Of a stretch of DNA of 64,000 nt, positions 8,706-18,074 are shown one piece after another. Made by a program: the position numbers and the translations under genes. Each line of letters begins with the position of its first letter. Positions within the stretch are counted from its first letter, which is position 1. The stretch lies in NCBI RefSeq assembly GCF_002813325.1, contig NZ_PHUG01000002.1, forward strand, positions 124,001 through 188,000. Direction: 5' to 3'. Under the pieces are notes generated by a model that saw only the letters and a list, made by a program, of their open reading frames with translations, had not been told where the DNA came from and searched no databases. This DNA is from Janthinobacterium sp. 64. GTDB lineage: Bacteria; Pseudomonadota; Gammaproteobacteria; Burkholderiales; Burkholderiaceae_D.

Positions 8706-10163
8706 TCAGACTTTTGCCAAACTTTTGACCTTCGCCTTGGATTTCGCCACTGAGGCGCTTAGAGTTGCCCAGTTCGCTAACTTCAGCGTACCTGGAGCGG
8801 CCTTGGCGGGCGCGATATTACAGCTCCCGGGGCCATGGCATCCGCCCTGAAAATAGTGCGGCTTTTGCCCCCATGGTAGCAACACATGGCACGGGCGCTG
8901 CCCAGAGAGGCCCGTTTGAACGGGTAACGGCCAGCCAGCTTCCAAGTGAGCGCCGATCGTATCGAACAGTGGATGCTTATACGAATTGCGCGGACCAGAA
9001 GAGTTCGCAGCGACAGCGCCACGCTTTGCAATAGGGTACGTTGCGGAGTGAAGCCGGCCACCATGATGGGTCATACAAATCGCGCTGAATTTTCTTTTGG
9101 CGACGACTGAGGGTATGAACTGGAAATCCGCGTCACCGGGCAGCAAACAATTGTTTCCACTTGGTTTCGAGCGATGGAAAGTGACCGCAATTCCAGAATC
9201 GTTGTAGGTCTTACCGGTGCATCGCTCTAAGCTGACATTCTTTCCAACATATTCAGCTGGACCACCTACCGGCCAAATGTGTAGGAGGCCTCTCGAAAAA
9301 AGTTCTGCAGCCATCGCTTGTTGAATCGGCTTAGTTGGAACTGACGGTGCAAACCATTCGGCGTCCAAAGCCTCTAAAAAACGAAGAGCCGAGGACCAAT
9401 GGTCAAAGTCCCAGTGAGAAAGAACAATCGGAGGGTCGCAAGAGAAGCAAAGTCCGTGCAGGCGATCGGGGAACGTCTTCTCGTTGGCAATCACGCCACC
9501 TCCGATGTCCACGTAAAGAAGCGGAACATAGTGCGCTGTATCGACGACTGCTTGGCAACTGCCTTGACCAACATCGTAAATGGCGACGCCTGCCGTGGAA
9601 TGGGATTCTGCTAAAAGCTTTCGCAATTTGGGCCCGGGCCCGTAGACGCTGCCTTTTGTCTCCGCGTGCATTTCCGAAATCAGCGCCATATCGCCGCCCC
9701 AGGGGCTATTGGCAGCGAAATCCAATGGCCGCGGCTCGTAGAACGTGATTTTCACCGACTCGCCTTCCGAAAGAATGTTCCGGTAAACGCGACCATCGGC
9801 CTCAACCCCTCGCGCAGGTTCGAACCCAAACTCGAACCAAACGATATCACCTGGCGCCGCGTTGTCAGGCAGCGGCGGCATCGGATACCCCTCGAGCGCC
9901 AATACCAACAAGGGCGCGTATAGCACTGCACCAACCCATTCAGCTCCGCGCGAATAGTTGTTGTGGAACCAAGCCGTATCAATGCACTCAAAGAACACGG
10001 GCTCCGCCTCGTCCAGGACGTCTGTTGCATTAGATTCGAGCCGCTGGGCTACTTCAATCGCACCATAGACTCTCCCGGGACCGCCCTTCTCTTCTGCGTC
10101 TTCACCCGGTGGCTTAAAGAATGGATTTCGCGGACCACGGCCGCTTTTCACCGATTGGTGCAT
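8706..10163 (-). CDS. ComEC/Rec2-like metallo-beta-lactamase-fold protein
   Basis: 485 residues, soluble. The first ~190 residues form an unrecognised domain. From ~193 the protein has the stand-alone ComEC-type MBL fold: a VGQGSCQ strand-turn, then SHWDFDHW at ~249-256 (the HxDxDH metal motif), GDADFQF and THHGG. The fold suggests a di-metal hydrolase acting on phosphodiester or nucleic-acid substrates; the substrate is unknown. The frame is open to 10202, but AGGGGAG lies just before the ATG at 10163, which I take as the start. It is divergent from a second MBL-fold gene plus a patatin gene, which suggests a common module. It lacks the membrane channel of true ComEC. Confidence 0.75.
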   Translation of the reverse strand: MHQSVKSGRGPRNPFFKPPGEDAEEKGGPGRVYGAIEVAQRLESNATDVLDEAEPVFFECIDTAWFHNNYSRGAEWVGAVLYAPLLVLALEGYPMPPLPDNAAPGDIVWFEFGFEPARGVEADGRVYRNILSEGESVKITFYEPRPLDFAANSPWGGDMALISEMHAETKGSVYGPGPKLRKLLAESHSTAGVAIYDVGQGSCQAVVDTAHYVPLLYVDIGGGVIANEKTFPDRLHGLCFSCDPPIVLSHWDFDHWSSALRFLEALDAEWFAPSVPTKPIQQAMAAELFSRGLLHIWPVGGPAEYVGKNVSLERCTGKTYNDSGIAVTFHRSKPSGNNCLLPGDADFQFIPSVVAKRKFSAICMTHHGGRLHSATYPIAKRGAVAANSSGPRNSYKHPLFDTIGAHLEAGWPLPVQTGLSGQRPCHVLLPWGQKPHYFQGGCHGPGSCNIAPAKAAPGTLKLANWATLSASVAKSKAKVKSLAKV

Positions 10164-10988
10164 ATTGCTCCCCTGACTTTTTCGCGTCAGCTTGCTGCGC
10201 ATAGCGCGTGGCGGATAATCTACGCTTACAACGCCCCAACAACGCGCTGAACCTAAGAATCCGAAACTGCAACCAACTTAGCATACTAGCGTGCTTGGAC
10301 AATCACGCATTGTCACAATCCGGAGATTCGCGGCCAACTTCGATCAGACAGCCATCGACTTTGCAGAATCTAATCCGCATGCTACATTTCTGCGTTTCCT
10401 TTGCAGCCTGCTGGACTCATACTTCCCAGCTAATCTTAACCAAAGGGTGAAGCTTGTTCGTCTGAGCGCAGGCATACATTAGCGAGCGATGATTTTACTC
10501 GATTGCTGCGTCTAACCTGCACGTCTGCGGTATCCCGGCGATCACGATCAAGTCGCATTGTCACCTACGAAAACCTCTTCTCTAACTCCCGCTCAACGGG
10601 TGACATCGCGCCTGTCTCAAGCCCTTTTTTAAATACCTCCTATTCTTGTATTGCGCACTTACTCTGCTTCCGCTATTCTCTTTTAATTGCTCAAGTGCAA
10701 ACAAGTAAAACGCGCGCGGGCCCCATGACGTTGTCGACCGCCTCAGATGTTTCGCCATTCATTTACCCGCATGGGTTTTTTTGGCTAGGGGCGTCGAATA
10801 CTCGTCGCCCTGCTAGCACTGTTAGCCTCGGGGTAGCCTGAACTCCTTAGGCATGCGGGCAATAACGGCTTTGAGGTCCCCAGTGAACGCAAAGGCTTCA
10901 CAAACTATTTTTCAAGATGCTGAACCTGCGTGCGAACGCGGACCTCTAGCGCGAACTTAACCCTGTTCTTTTGCTTGCTGGGAACTCA
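10164..10988. other. 825-base divergent intergenic region
   Basis: It lies between two divergently transcribed MBL-fold genes and should contain both promoters. I see no transposase remnant, RNA gene or convincing protein-coding frame. A plus-strand frame at 10503-10841 (112 codons) has no recognisable features or ribosome binding site, and I do not call it. The length is unusual for two promoters alone, so an unrecognised small RNA or decayed gene is possible. Confidence 0.4.
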
Positions 10989-11936
10989 ATGTTAAAGAAG
11001 GTCAGAACACGGTTTCGTGCCTATCAGCTAGGATGCGCTGGCGCATCCTATTCGTATTATGCGGACGGGCACTTCACGTTGATTGAAGCCGTCATCACTG
11101 AGCTCAACCAAGTTCAACTTCTGGATGAGCTGCGTATCTGCGGGCGTACCCGAATTGATACGCTGCACATTACCAGCTGGGACCAAGATCACTGCAGCCA
11201 ATCAGGTCTGCGGTGGGTTCTCGAAAATCTGCAACCATCCAAAATTGAGTATCCTGGCTACGAACATCCATCAGCCTGTTCAAGAGAGTGTCGAGAAATC
11301 ATCCGCGAGTACGGCACCCGTCGCCGTCAAACGCGCGTGAAAACGCAAGCGATTGACCCACCCTTTATAGCCAGTCTGGATAAGAATGAAGGTCCCGGCT
11401 ACACGAATATTTTCTATCACCCGAAAGAACTGCAGCCAGGCTCCAACGATAACTCCACAATCAAATTCTTCCGTTCTGGTTCGTTCAGCGTACTTAGCTT
11501 GGGCGACGTGGAATCGCCAAACATCTCTTCAATGATCCGGCGTTCCAATACGGTAAAACGCGAGACCGACGTGCTCATTCTCGCGCATCATGGCGCCGAC
11601 AACGGATTCACGACGAAGAAATTTCTTGAAGAGGTCAACCCTGCAATCGCCATTTGCACGAGTAACTACAAGAACCAGCACGACCATCCTAACCAGGAGA
11701 TTCGTGATCTCCTGTATGAACTCGACATCCGACTCTTAACGACAAAGACCGGTGACGTTATCGTGGAGTCCATTAACGGCCACGAGAAGGATTACCAAGT
11801 CACGAACTTATGTTCGGACTCCACAAAAGTCTCATCCAAGTACAAGTACGTCGCACGAAAGGCCCACCTTTTGAGCATGAACGCGGATACGATTCGAAAC
11901 ACACTGCATCCGACGAACCGCGGGCCTAAACGCTGA
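10989..11936 (+). CDS. Second ComEC-like metallo-beta-lactamase-fold protein, altered metal motif
   Basis: 315 residues from the ATG at 10989 (GGGA 6 nt upstream; an in-frame TTG at 10971 is less likely). The fold signature is visible: ITSWDQDHC (~61-69), LSLGDVE, LAHHGADNG, and a late segment beginning ICTSNYKNQHDHPNQE. In ordinary family members the first motif begins with His (HxDxDH); here that position is Ser (S-W-D-Q-D-H), so one metal ligand may be missing. The GC-poor C-terminal ~60 residues are basic. A patatin-like gene starts 56 nt downstream on the same strand, probably in one operon. It is divergent from the larger MBL protein. Catalytic status is uncertain. Confidence 0.7.
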   Translation: MLKKVRTRFRAYQLGCAGASYSYYADGHFTLIEAVITELNQVQLLDELRICGRTRIDTLHITSWDQDHCSQSGLRWVLENLQPSKIEYPGYEHPSACSRECREIIREYGTRRRQTRVKTQAIDPPFIASLDKNEGPGYTNIFYHPKELQPGSNDNSTIKFFRSGSFSVLSLGDVESPNISSMIRRSNTVKRETDVLILAHHGADNGFTTKKFLEEVNPAIAICTSNYKNQHDHPNQEIRDLLYELDIRLLTTKTGDVIVESINGHEKDYQVTNLCSDSTKVSSKYKYVARKAHLLSMNADTIRNTLHPTNRGPKR

Positions 11937-11992
11937 ACAAATTCAGGGCAGTTGCGTCACTACGCGCACCATTGGCGGCATCAGGAAAAAAT

Positions 11993-13093
11993 ATGGCTGA
12001 AAAGATAGCGTTGGCATTGTCCGGAGGTGGGGTACGAGCGATGGTCTTTCACATGGGCGTCCTTCGGTTTCTCGCTGAGCGCAATATGCTTGAACGTGTT
12101 GCGGAGCTCTCCACGGTGTCTGGTGGCAGTTTGCTTGTCGGCCTCATCTTTTCAAAATCGGGAATGCGTTGGCCAACTTCTGCCGAATATATCTCGCTCA
12201 CACACCCCAAGATCAAAACCACGTTAACGCGTAATGACGCCCAAGTGGCCACTATAGCTCGCGCGCTTTTGCCAAAGAATTGGCGCTTCTGGCTTGCACG
12301 CCCCAACATTTTGGCGAGAACCTTCTTTCGGGACTGGAAGGTAAAGGGAACCCTTGGCGACCTACCATATCTCCCAATCTGGTCAATCAACTGCACTACA
12401 GCAGAGACTGGCAAGCGATTTCGCTTTAAAGAACGCGAGCTTGGTGACCGCGTCGTTGGATACGCAGACGCCGCAAAGTTCCCCCTCGCTTCTGCGATGG
12501 CAATTTCTGCTGCCTTCCCAGTTGGTTTTGGACCTTTTAGTCTGGATGCTCGGCGGTTCTCCTGGACGGCCCGTCCGTCAGGTCTGGCGCATAGCCAAAA
12601 GAATATCCATCCGCTTTTTAAGACGCTGCATCTATACGATGGCGGCGTATACGATAATCTCGGACTCGAGTCATTTTACGACATTGGCACAGGCAAGGCT
12701 GAGGGCGACTATCGGATTATTCTTTCGGACGCTGGTGCACCTTTAGAACGCGGCTTCGGCTTATGGGCCCTGAACCCGTTACGTGTAAAACGTCTGATGG
12801 ACGTGATGATGGACCAGAACCGCGCGCTACGGGTAAGAGGCTTTGTGGATTATGTTATTAATAGCAAACGTGCCGGATACTTAGGAATTTCACGTTCAAA
12901 GAACTTGAAGAAAGCGCTCGTGCGTGAACCGATTGGCTACAGCTGGCTCAGTGACGATCAAGCGCAGTACGTCAGCAATTTTCCAACATCGTTGAGCCAG
13001 ATATCCGACGAGGACTTCGGCATCATCGAGCGACATGGTTACGAAACAGCGCGCCTCACTGACAGTGCGTTCCCATACCTTCAGGCTGAATGA
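11993..13093 (+). CDS. Patatin-like phospholipase
   Basis: 366 residues, starting at the ATG at 11993 with AGGA upstream (a TTG at 11972 is in frame). The oxyanion loop is SGGGVRA (10-16), the nucleophile is Ser43 in STVSGGS, and the catalytic Asp is in YDGGVYDN (Asp ~216), so the Ser-Asp dyad is intact. Family members hydrolyse acyl chains of membrane phospholipids. Related enzymes (CapV) are membrane-damaging effectors of CBASS, but no cGAS/DncV-like cyclase is nearby. It follows the second MBL-fold gene by 56 nt. A role as effector of an MBL-controlled module is inference. An IS66 tail begins 85 nt downstream. Confidence 0.85.
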   Translation: MAEKIALALSGGGVRAMVFHMGVLRFLAERNMLERVAELSTVSGGSLLVGLIFSKSGMRWPTSAEYISLTHPKIKTTLTRNDAQVATIARALLPKNWRFWLARPNILARTFFRDWKVKGTLGDLPYLPIWSINCTTAETGKRFRFKERELGDRVVGYADAAKFPLASAMAISAAFPVGFGPFSLDARRFSWTARPSGLAHSQKNIHPLFKTLHLYDGGVYDNLGLESFYDIGTGKAEGDYRIILSDAGAPLERGFGLWALNPLRVKRLMDVMMDQNRALRVRGFVDYVINSKRAGYLGISRSKNLKKALVREPIGYSWLSDDQAQYVSNFPTSLSQISDEDFGIIERHGYETARLTDSAFPYLQAE

Positions 13094-13178
13094 CGCCCCC
13101 TTCGGCCGGCAGCTGAAGCGAACAACTACTGACGAGGGGCACAACCCGCCCGGGGCCACGCCGCACCATCCTTGCAAA

Positions 13179-13755
13179 GTAAGCGTAAAGCCAGCGCCGT
13201 CTTGAGCCCGTCAATGAATTAGAAGATGATGGCATCACACCGCTGGGAAGCGGCGTGTTGTTTAAGCAGAAGGGGGCTGCGCGGCGCAGTTCCAGGGCAA
13301 GAAGTCGTCGACCCGGTTGACCGGATGATCGGCGATATTGGACAGCACATGACGTAGCCAGGCCTCGGGGTCGACACCGTTGAGCTTGGCCGTGCCGATC
13401 AGCGAGTAGACGGCGGCAGCGCGCTCGCCACCGCTGTCGGCACCAGCGAACATGTAGTTGCGCCGACCGATGGCGACACCGCGCAGTGCCCGCTCGGCGG
13501 CCGAGTTGTCGATCTCGATGACGCCGTCGTCGCAGTAGCGCAGCCGTGCAGCCGTGCAGGCTACAGATTCCACGCGTACTGGTTTGCCGCCGCCGTGTCC
13601 AACTTGAGCAACAGTTTTTCGAGCATGGTGCGCAGCCAGCGGTCGAAGTCGTCAAGCAAAGGGCGAGCCCTTGATTGGCGAACCTGCTGTCGTTCGTGCG
13701 GTGGCTTGCCGCGAATCTCGGCTTCAATCAGATACAGTTCGGCGATGCGTAAGTT
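13179..13755 (-). pseudogene. IS66-family tnpC 3' remnant with element end
   Basis: The minus strand reads IAELYLIEAEIRGKPPHE and on to [12 protein letters not shown], breaks frame near 13570, then continues [19 protein letters not shown] through VDDFLPWN: the C-terminal part of the IS66 transposase. The likely element end GTAAGCGT lies at 13179-13186. The 5' two-thirds of the element, with tnpA and tnpB, is missing. The fragment supplies the last ~10 codons of the neighbouring HExxH gene, so its arrival replaced that gene's natural end. A matching tail lies at 18834-19063. Confidence 0.75.
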
Positions 13756-15082
13756 CCATAGCGAGTGCATTGTCAGGATCCATATGGAACTTGGCTTCGT
13801 CTTGCGATCGGTAGGCTTCATCAAGTTGAAGGTAGGTTTCCATGTCTGCGTAGTATCTGTCCTTGACGTTTACAGGGATGCGATTGGGGAATTCGACGAC
13901 ACTGTCGTCGGCTAAAACGAGGTCCGGTAGGATCAATTCAGAAAAGTTCAAGGATGCCAAGGATTTTCGTTGAAGAATCTTGCGATTATGAACTGTGCTA
14001 GCCTGAGCGACTTCCGCGTCAGGCAACGCGTTAAACTGCGCTAAACATTTGATCCGTTCAGGGATTTCAAATTCAAAATCGAAGAAAGATTCGTCGATAC
14101 CTAGGATCTTTTCGAAGAAATGGCGGAGTGCATCGCGCGGCTCGTTCCGCAACCGCATCACAAATGCCGTGCAATCGCTTTCTTCCAAACACTCCATCCA
14201 TCCCTTCATTAGTTGAACGGTTTTCAGGAATAGGACGGGGCGAGACATCCCGCGCCGCAGATCGGCGGCAATGACGACACCATACGGACTCTGGATGTTT
14301 CGCACGATAATATTTGCATAAGCCGACATCAGCATATCGCCAGCATCGAGGGAAAATCTAGCGAGCACAGCGACTAATTCAAGCAATTCTTCCAAAGACA
14401 ATTCTTCAAAATGCAGCTTGCACAGATGGATGAGCGCCGAATATTCGAGATGCTTTGACTCATCAATGGCCTCACGGAAGTCCCGTTCAATACTCCGTCT
14501 CGCAACCAACTGCTCTTCCGCATCCAAAATTTTGGCAACATCATACAACTGAGACAGATATTCATTAGACGTCGCATGCGCTTCCAACACTGACAAGACG
14601 CTGATTGGTACCGTGTGAACGAGTCTGTTAGCACGGCTAAATATCAACGTCATGACGGCACCGTACCGCGCGCTGTAGTCGACCCGATTGTGGAGTACAT
14701 CGCATTCAGATGGAAGAATAGCAGGTTCATATTTTAACAACTTGTGGTGAAGCTCAACCTCCGTGGTATTAAGCATAAAAACGTCCATCCGCCTCTGTAC
14801 GTCGTTTTGGTGCAAAAGCCCATCGACCAACTGAAGTTTTCGAAACTGGTACTCCAAGCCCCACCTTGTCGTCGTCATATCCAAGAAATGCGTTAGCTCA
14901 TGCCGTATCAACGAACGTATGCGTGCTCGGCGCTCGTACTGATCAATCGTCAGAACGTCGCTATCCGTCAAGGACGCAGATATATTGCTCAGATCCCTGC
15001 TTTTTTGCTGGTATAGCATAACGATATGGGAAAAAAATTCGAAGCTGCCGAAAGTCTTCGAGCTTCGCAAGAACTGATGCAT
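13724..15082 (-). CDS. HExxH zinc-metallopeptidase-like protein, C-terminus overwritten by IS66 fragment
   Basis: 452 residues; the start ATG at 15082 has AGGG upstream. Residues 60-65 read RHELTH, an HExxH zinc-binding motif, in a helix-rich context. The third ligand cannot be assigned. The rest (~90-400) is helical and acidic with no family I recognise. There is no signal peptide, so it acts in the cytoplasm. The last residues (MELTHRRTVSD) are encoded inside the IS66 remnant in another frame, so the original C-terminus is lost and the gene may be a pseudogene. It lies 115 nt downstream of the STAND ATPase on the same strand. A protease effector or regulator for that system is plausible but unproven. 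Confidence 0.65.
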   Translation of the reverse strand: MHQFLRSSKTFGSFEFFSHIVMLYQQKSRDLSNISASLTDSDVLTIDQYERRARIRSLIRHELTHFLDMTTTRWGLEYQFRKLQLVDGLLHQNDVQRRMDVFMLNTTEVELHHKLLKYEPAILPSECDVLHNRVDYSARYGAVMTLIFSRANRLVHTVPISVLSVLEAHATSNEYLSQLYDVAKILDAEEQLVARRSIERDFREAIDESKHLEYSALIHLCKLHFEELSLEELLELVAVLARFSLDAGDMLMSAYANIIVRNIQSPYGVVIAADLRRGMSRPVLFLKTVQLMKGWMECLEESDCTAFVMRLRNEPRDALRHFFEKILGIDESFFDFEFEIPERIKCLAQFNALPDAEVAQASTVHNRKILQRKSLASLNFSELILPDLVLADDSVVEFPNRIPVNVKDRYYADMETYLQLDEAYRSQDEAKFHMDPDNALAMELTHRRTVSD

Positions 15083-15197
15083 GCTTTTAACCCTAACTAT
15101 CTAGCTAGTCGAATAAACTGATGCTGATGAGATCGTAATTGTAAGCTACATGCGACGTCCGGTGGCGCGGATTATCTGACTCGTCCGCACTCCAAAA

Positions 15198-18074
15198 CTA
15201 TCCCACGAGCCCGCAGCCGCATTTCTTAAACTTCTTACCTGAACCACAGGAACAGGGATCATTGCGGCCGATTTTGACCCCGGAGGAAATTGGCGTACTC
15301 TTTTGGATTGCCGGATTACGTCCTCCCTGGCGCCGCTGCGGTATCGGGTTGGCCTTGATTTCCGCAACTAGCTCGCGTTGGCGCATGAGGACCAGGCGGG
15401 CCTGGGGTGCCAGACCGGCCGCATAAACCTGAAGCCGTTCCATCTCCCGCTCGGCCTCTGAGTACAAGCCACAGTAGGCCAGAACGACGGCATACTGTGC
15501 GCGGACATCCAGATGCCTATTCAGTAGCTGGTTGCCCACGACCACTGGCATGACGTGCTGCTCAAGAACCTCACGTGCTGTTACGAAGTCCTGCCGTACG
15601 ATGAACTCGTCGGCGAGGTCTTGCCCGACGCGTATGAGCGAATCGATGGCGCCGGCGATGGCGTAAAACTTCATCGCATGGATTCGTTCAAATGGCGCGA
15701 GCACGTGCAATTTGCCGGCCACAATGGCCTTGAATTCGAGCGCATCCGCGAGTCGCTTGATGTCCCCCTGATCAAGTCCCGGCTTATTAATCAACGCCCA
15801 TAGCTCGGCATTCTTCGCGCGAAAGACTTGATCACGCCGAATACCAAGGGCCGCGAACGTATCGTCTATCACCTGTTCCAACACCCTCATCGCCTTTTTG
15901 TAGTCCCCAAGATCATAGAACGCTGCAGCCGCGTTGTAGAGGAAGACGCGCCGGTACACAGGCTTGTCTGGCAATCGGCTATCTAAATCGCTAATCGTGC
16001 GCTGAACACCATTCTCGTCACCGAGATGCGAGAGAAGGAGCATGCGCTTCATCAGGAAGGACAGAATTTCTTCCTCACCGAGCGCTCCACTGTCGATCAA
16101 TCGCCCCATCGCATCTAACCTACGTGCCACACGATCCATGTGCCCGAGTTTCATGTCAGAGAAGGCGAGCCCATCCAGAGCCCAGTACTGCTGCTCCGGA
16201 TCCGATGCGTCCTTGGCGACCAGCCCCTCAAGCCCGTGCCAGATTTCGGCGGCCACGCCCATTTCGTGAAACATCTCTTCGCGGATAAGCTCTACCAGCG
16301 TCTTGACGTCCCCACTAGCCAGCAGCAGCCGTGTGTATTGCGAGAAGCGCGCTGTGGTCCGGCTACGCTCGAAAGACTCAACCATCAGTTCCTTGAGGGA
16401 ATTCCGAGCCAGCGAAGCGACCCCCGCAGGCATGCCGGAAAGGTGCTGGCTTCCGACAACGCGAATGGCGTCATGCAGCCGGATTTCCTTGTTGCCATAG
16501 ACCTCCACCACTCCTGCAGCTCGCAATGTCCGGATCACACCAGCAACTGCTTGCACATCCATTCCGAGGGCTGCTTCCAGCAGCTTGTTGGCCTCGGCGG
16601 GAAGCAGGCCAATATCAGATAGGCTCAACACGGCGATCATCTGTCGCGCAGCGAGGGGAAACGCGTCGAAGACCTTCGCCAGGATGACCTCTTGCGCGGT
16701 CTGCGTCAGGTTGGTCAACGCATCGACAGCGTTGCACATCTGGTCAATGCGACCGTCATAGTCTTCGCGGGCAATCGTGGCGGCGCTCCTGACGAACAGG
16801 GGCAGGCCACCCGTCAGCGTCTTCAAACGCCCCATCGTGGCTGCATCACCTCGACATTCCCACTCAACGGCCGCCGCCGCAACAGTGTCAACACCCCACC
16901 CGTTCAGTGGTTCTCGTCTAAGGCCTAGAAGAGCTTCGATCTCGGGTAACGTCCCCAACGGTTGCGCCAAGAGCATGAACCTCAGGGCCGACGTGACATC
17001 GACCATGCGCTTGATGCTCTCAGCCGAAATACGATGTACGTTGTCCAGTACCACGATCGGCGACAGCCCCGAGCTCTTGAGGTAGATGTCCAATTGGCGG
17101 AGCGACTCGACGCCAGTGGCTCCTGGCAGCAAGATCTTGCGCACCGCATCTGACCCGGCGCCGGCCAACTTGGCGGCCAGTTCACGCACCAGCGAAAGGG
17201 CGAGGGCCTCACCCGGTGTCTCCGAGCAGTCGAAGTAAGCGCAGTTGTGGCTACTAAAGGTCGCCGCCTGCGAAGCCCAAGCGGTCTTCCCGGCACCAGA
17301 AAAGCCGGAAAGGATCCGGACCCGGGAATTCGAATCGATCTGAGGCTCATTTTCCTGGGGGCGGTACTGCTCCGGTGGCGCAGGAAAATCCTGCAGTTGG
17401 ATGATGATCTGGTCGAACAGCGACGGCAAATCCGTGATCTCGAAGGTGTGATCCGCATGGGGCGCTTCTCCGGCGGCCGCCGCCTGGACACGTCCAGCCA
17501 GTTTCCACACGAGGGAATCAGGCGCCAGCATGGCGAGGGGGACCGTCGTGGCTCGATCGACGCACCATGAGACTGCCTCATCGATGCCCGACCAAGCAGG
17601 TGGCAGTTGAGCAAGGGGGCCCGTACAGACGCGGCCTGGGTAGAGGACCTCGACATCACCTGCAAGTTGCCCTGTCCGGACTTGATCAGCGAGCGTCGGC
17701 CCCAAGGCACGGTTGACCACCACCACGAACGTAGCTCGGCCCGGTCTACGGCCCTGAGCGTGCTCTTGCCGCAACGCGTCAAAACGCTCCAAAGCAGATT
17801 TGATGTCCGCTGGCATGATTGCTTGGCCGCGCGTTTTGACCTGGATGTAGGTTCGCCCTGCCGAGGTGACTTGCTCGATATCCTCATCACGCTCAACCGC
17901 AACTGATATCGCGCCCGTCTGTTCCGAATTTAGAAGACAAGCGGCCGCATAGAGATGCTGATAAAGGAAACCGCGATGAACCGCTTCGATGCGGATTTCC
18001 TGAGCTGGGGCAAGCGTCGGGGCAGAGACCATGTATGCCCGGGAATTTGGTATTTGGGACTTATCTAGTGACAT
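15198..18074 (-). CDS. Avs-like STAND ATPase with N-terminal nuclease-like domain and C-terminal SEC-C motif
   Basis: 958 residues. Residues ~30-120 look like a PD-(D/E)XK-type domain of the Cap4/dsDNA-endonuclease kind: GFLYQHLYAA, then VAVERDEDIE (~59-68) and YIQVKTRG (Gln78-x-Lys80). Residues ~250-480 form a STAND P-loop ATPase: Walker A GFSGAGKT (257-264) and Walker B IVVLDN (340-345), followed by a winged-helix-like region. Residues ~550-910 are helical TPR-like repeats, the expected sensor region. The tail has GRNDPCSCGSGKKFKKCGCG, a SEC-C zinc motif. The order effector-NTPase-repeat sensor matches Avs-type antiviral proteins, which recognise phage proteins and then cut DNA. Alternative start: ATG 18032; neither has a good ribosome binding site. 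The SEC-C end is unusual. Confidence 0.8.
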   Translation of the reverse strand: MSLDKSQIPNSRAYMVSAPTLAPAQEIRIEAVHRGFLYQHLYAAACLLNSEQTGAISVAVERDEDIEQVTSAGRTYIQVKTRGQAIMPADIKSALERFDALRQEHAQGRRPGRATFVVVVNRALGPTLADQVRTGQLAGDVEVLYPGRVCTGPLAQLPPAWSGIDEAVSWCVDRATTVPLAMLAPDSLVWKLAGRVQAAAAGEAPHADHTFEITDLPSLFDQIIIQLQDFPAPPEQYRPQENEPQIDSNSRVRILSGFSGAGKTAWASQAATFSSHNCAYFDCSETPGEALALSLVRELAAKLAGAGSDAVRKILLPGATGVESLRQLDIYLKSSGLSPIVVLDNVHRISAESIKRMVDVTSALRFMLLAQPLGTLPEIEALLGLRREPLNGWGVDTVAAAAVEWECRGDAATMGRLKTLTGGLPLFVRSAATIAREDYDGRIDQMCNAVDALTNLTQTAQEVILAKVFDAFPLAARQMIAVLSLSDIGLLPAEANKLLEAALGMDVQAVAGVIRTLRAAGVVEVYGNKEIRLHDAIRVVGSQHLSGMPAGVASLARNSLKELMVESFERSRTTARFSQYTRLLLASGDVKTLVELIREEMFHEMGVAAEIWHGLEGLVAKDASDPEQQYWALDGLAFSDMKLGHMDRVARRLDAMGRLIDSGALGEEEILSFLMKRMLLLSHLGDENGVQRTISDLDSRLPDKPVYRRVFLYNAAAAFYDLGDYKKAMRVLEQVIDDTFAALGIRRDQVFRAKNAELWALINKPGLDQGDIKRLADALEFKAIVAGKLHVLAPFERIHAMKFYAIAGAIDSLIRVGQDLADEFIVRQDFVTAREVLEQHVMPVVVGNQLLNRHLDVRAQYAVVLAYCGLYSEAEREMERLQVYAAGLAPQARLVLMRQRELVAEIKANPIPQRRQGGRNPAIQKSTPISSGVKIGRNDPCSCGSGKKFKKCGCGLVG

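Noticed and set aside
10503..10841. 112-codon plus-strand frame in the divergent intergenic region
   Set aside because: No ribosome binding site, Ser/Arg-rich low-information sequence, no fold or neighbour support.
11993..13093. CBASS with CapV effector
   Set aside because: The patatin resembles CapV in class only. No CD-NTase, Cap2/Cap3 or HORMA-type gene lies within the neighbourhood.
16982..17902. 306-codon minus-strand frame inside the STAND gene
   Set aside because: It overlaps the nuclease/P-loop coding region in another frame, is Arg/Ser-rich and has no domain; a shadow of GC-rich coding sequence.
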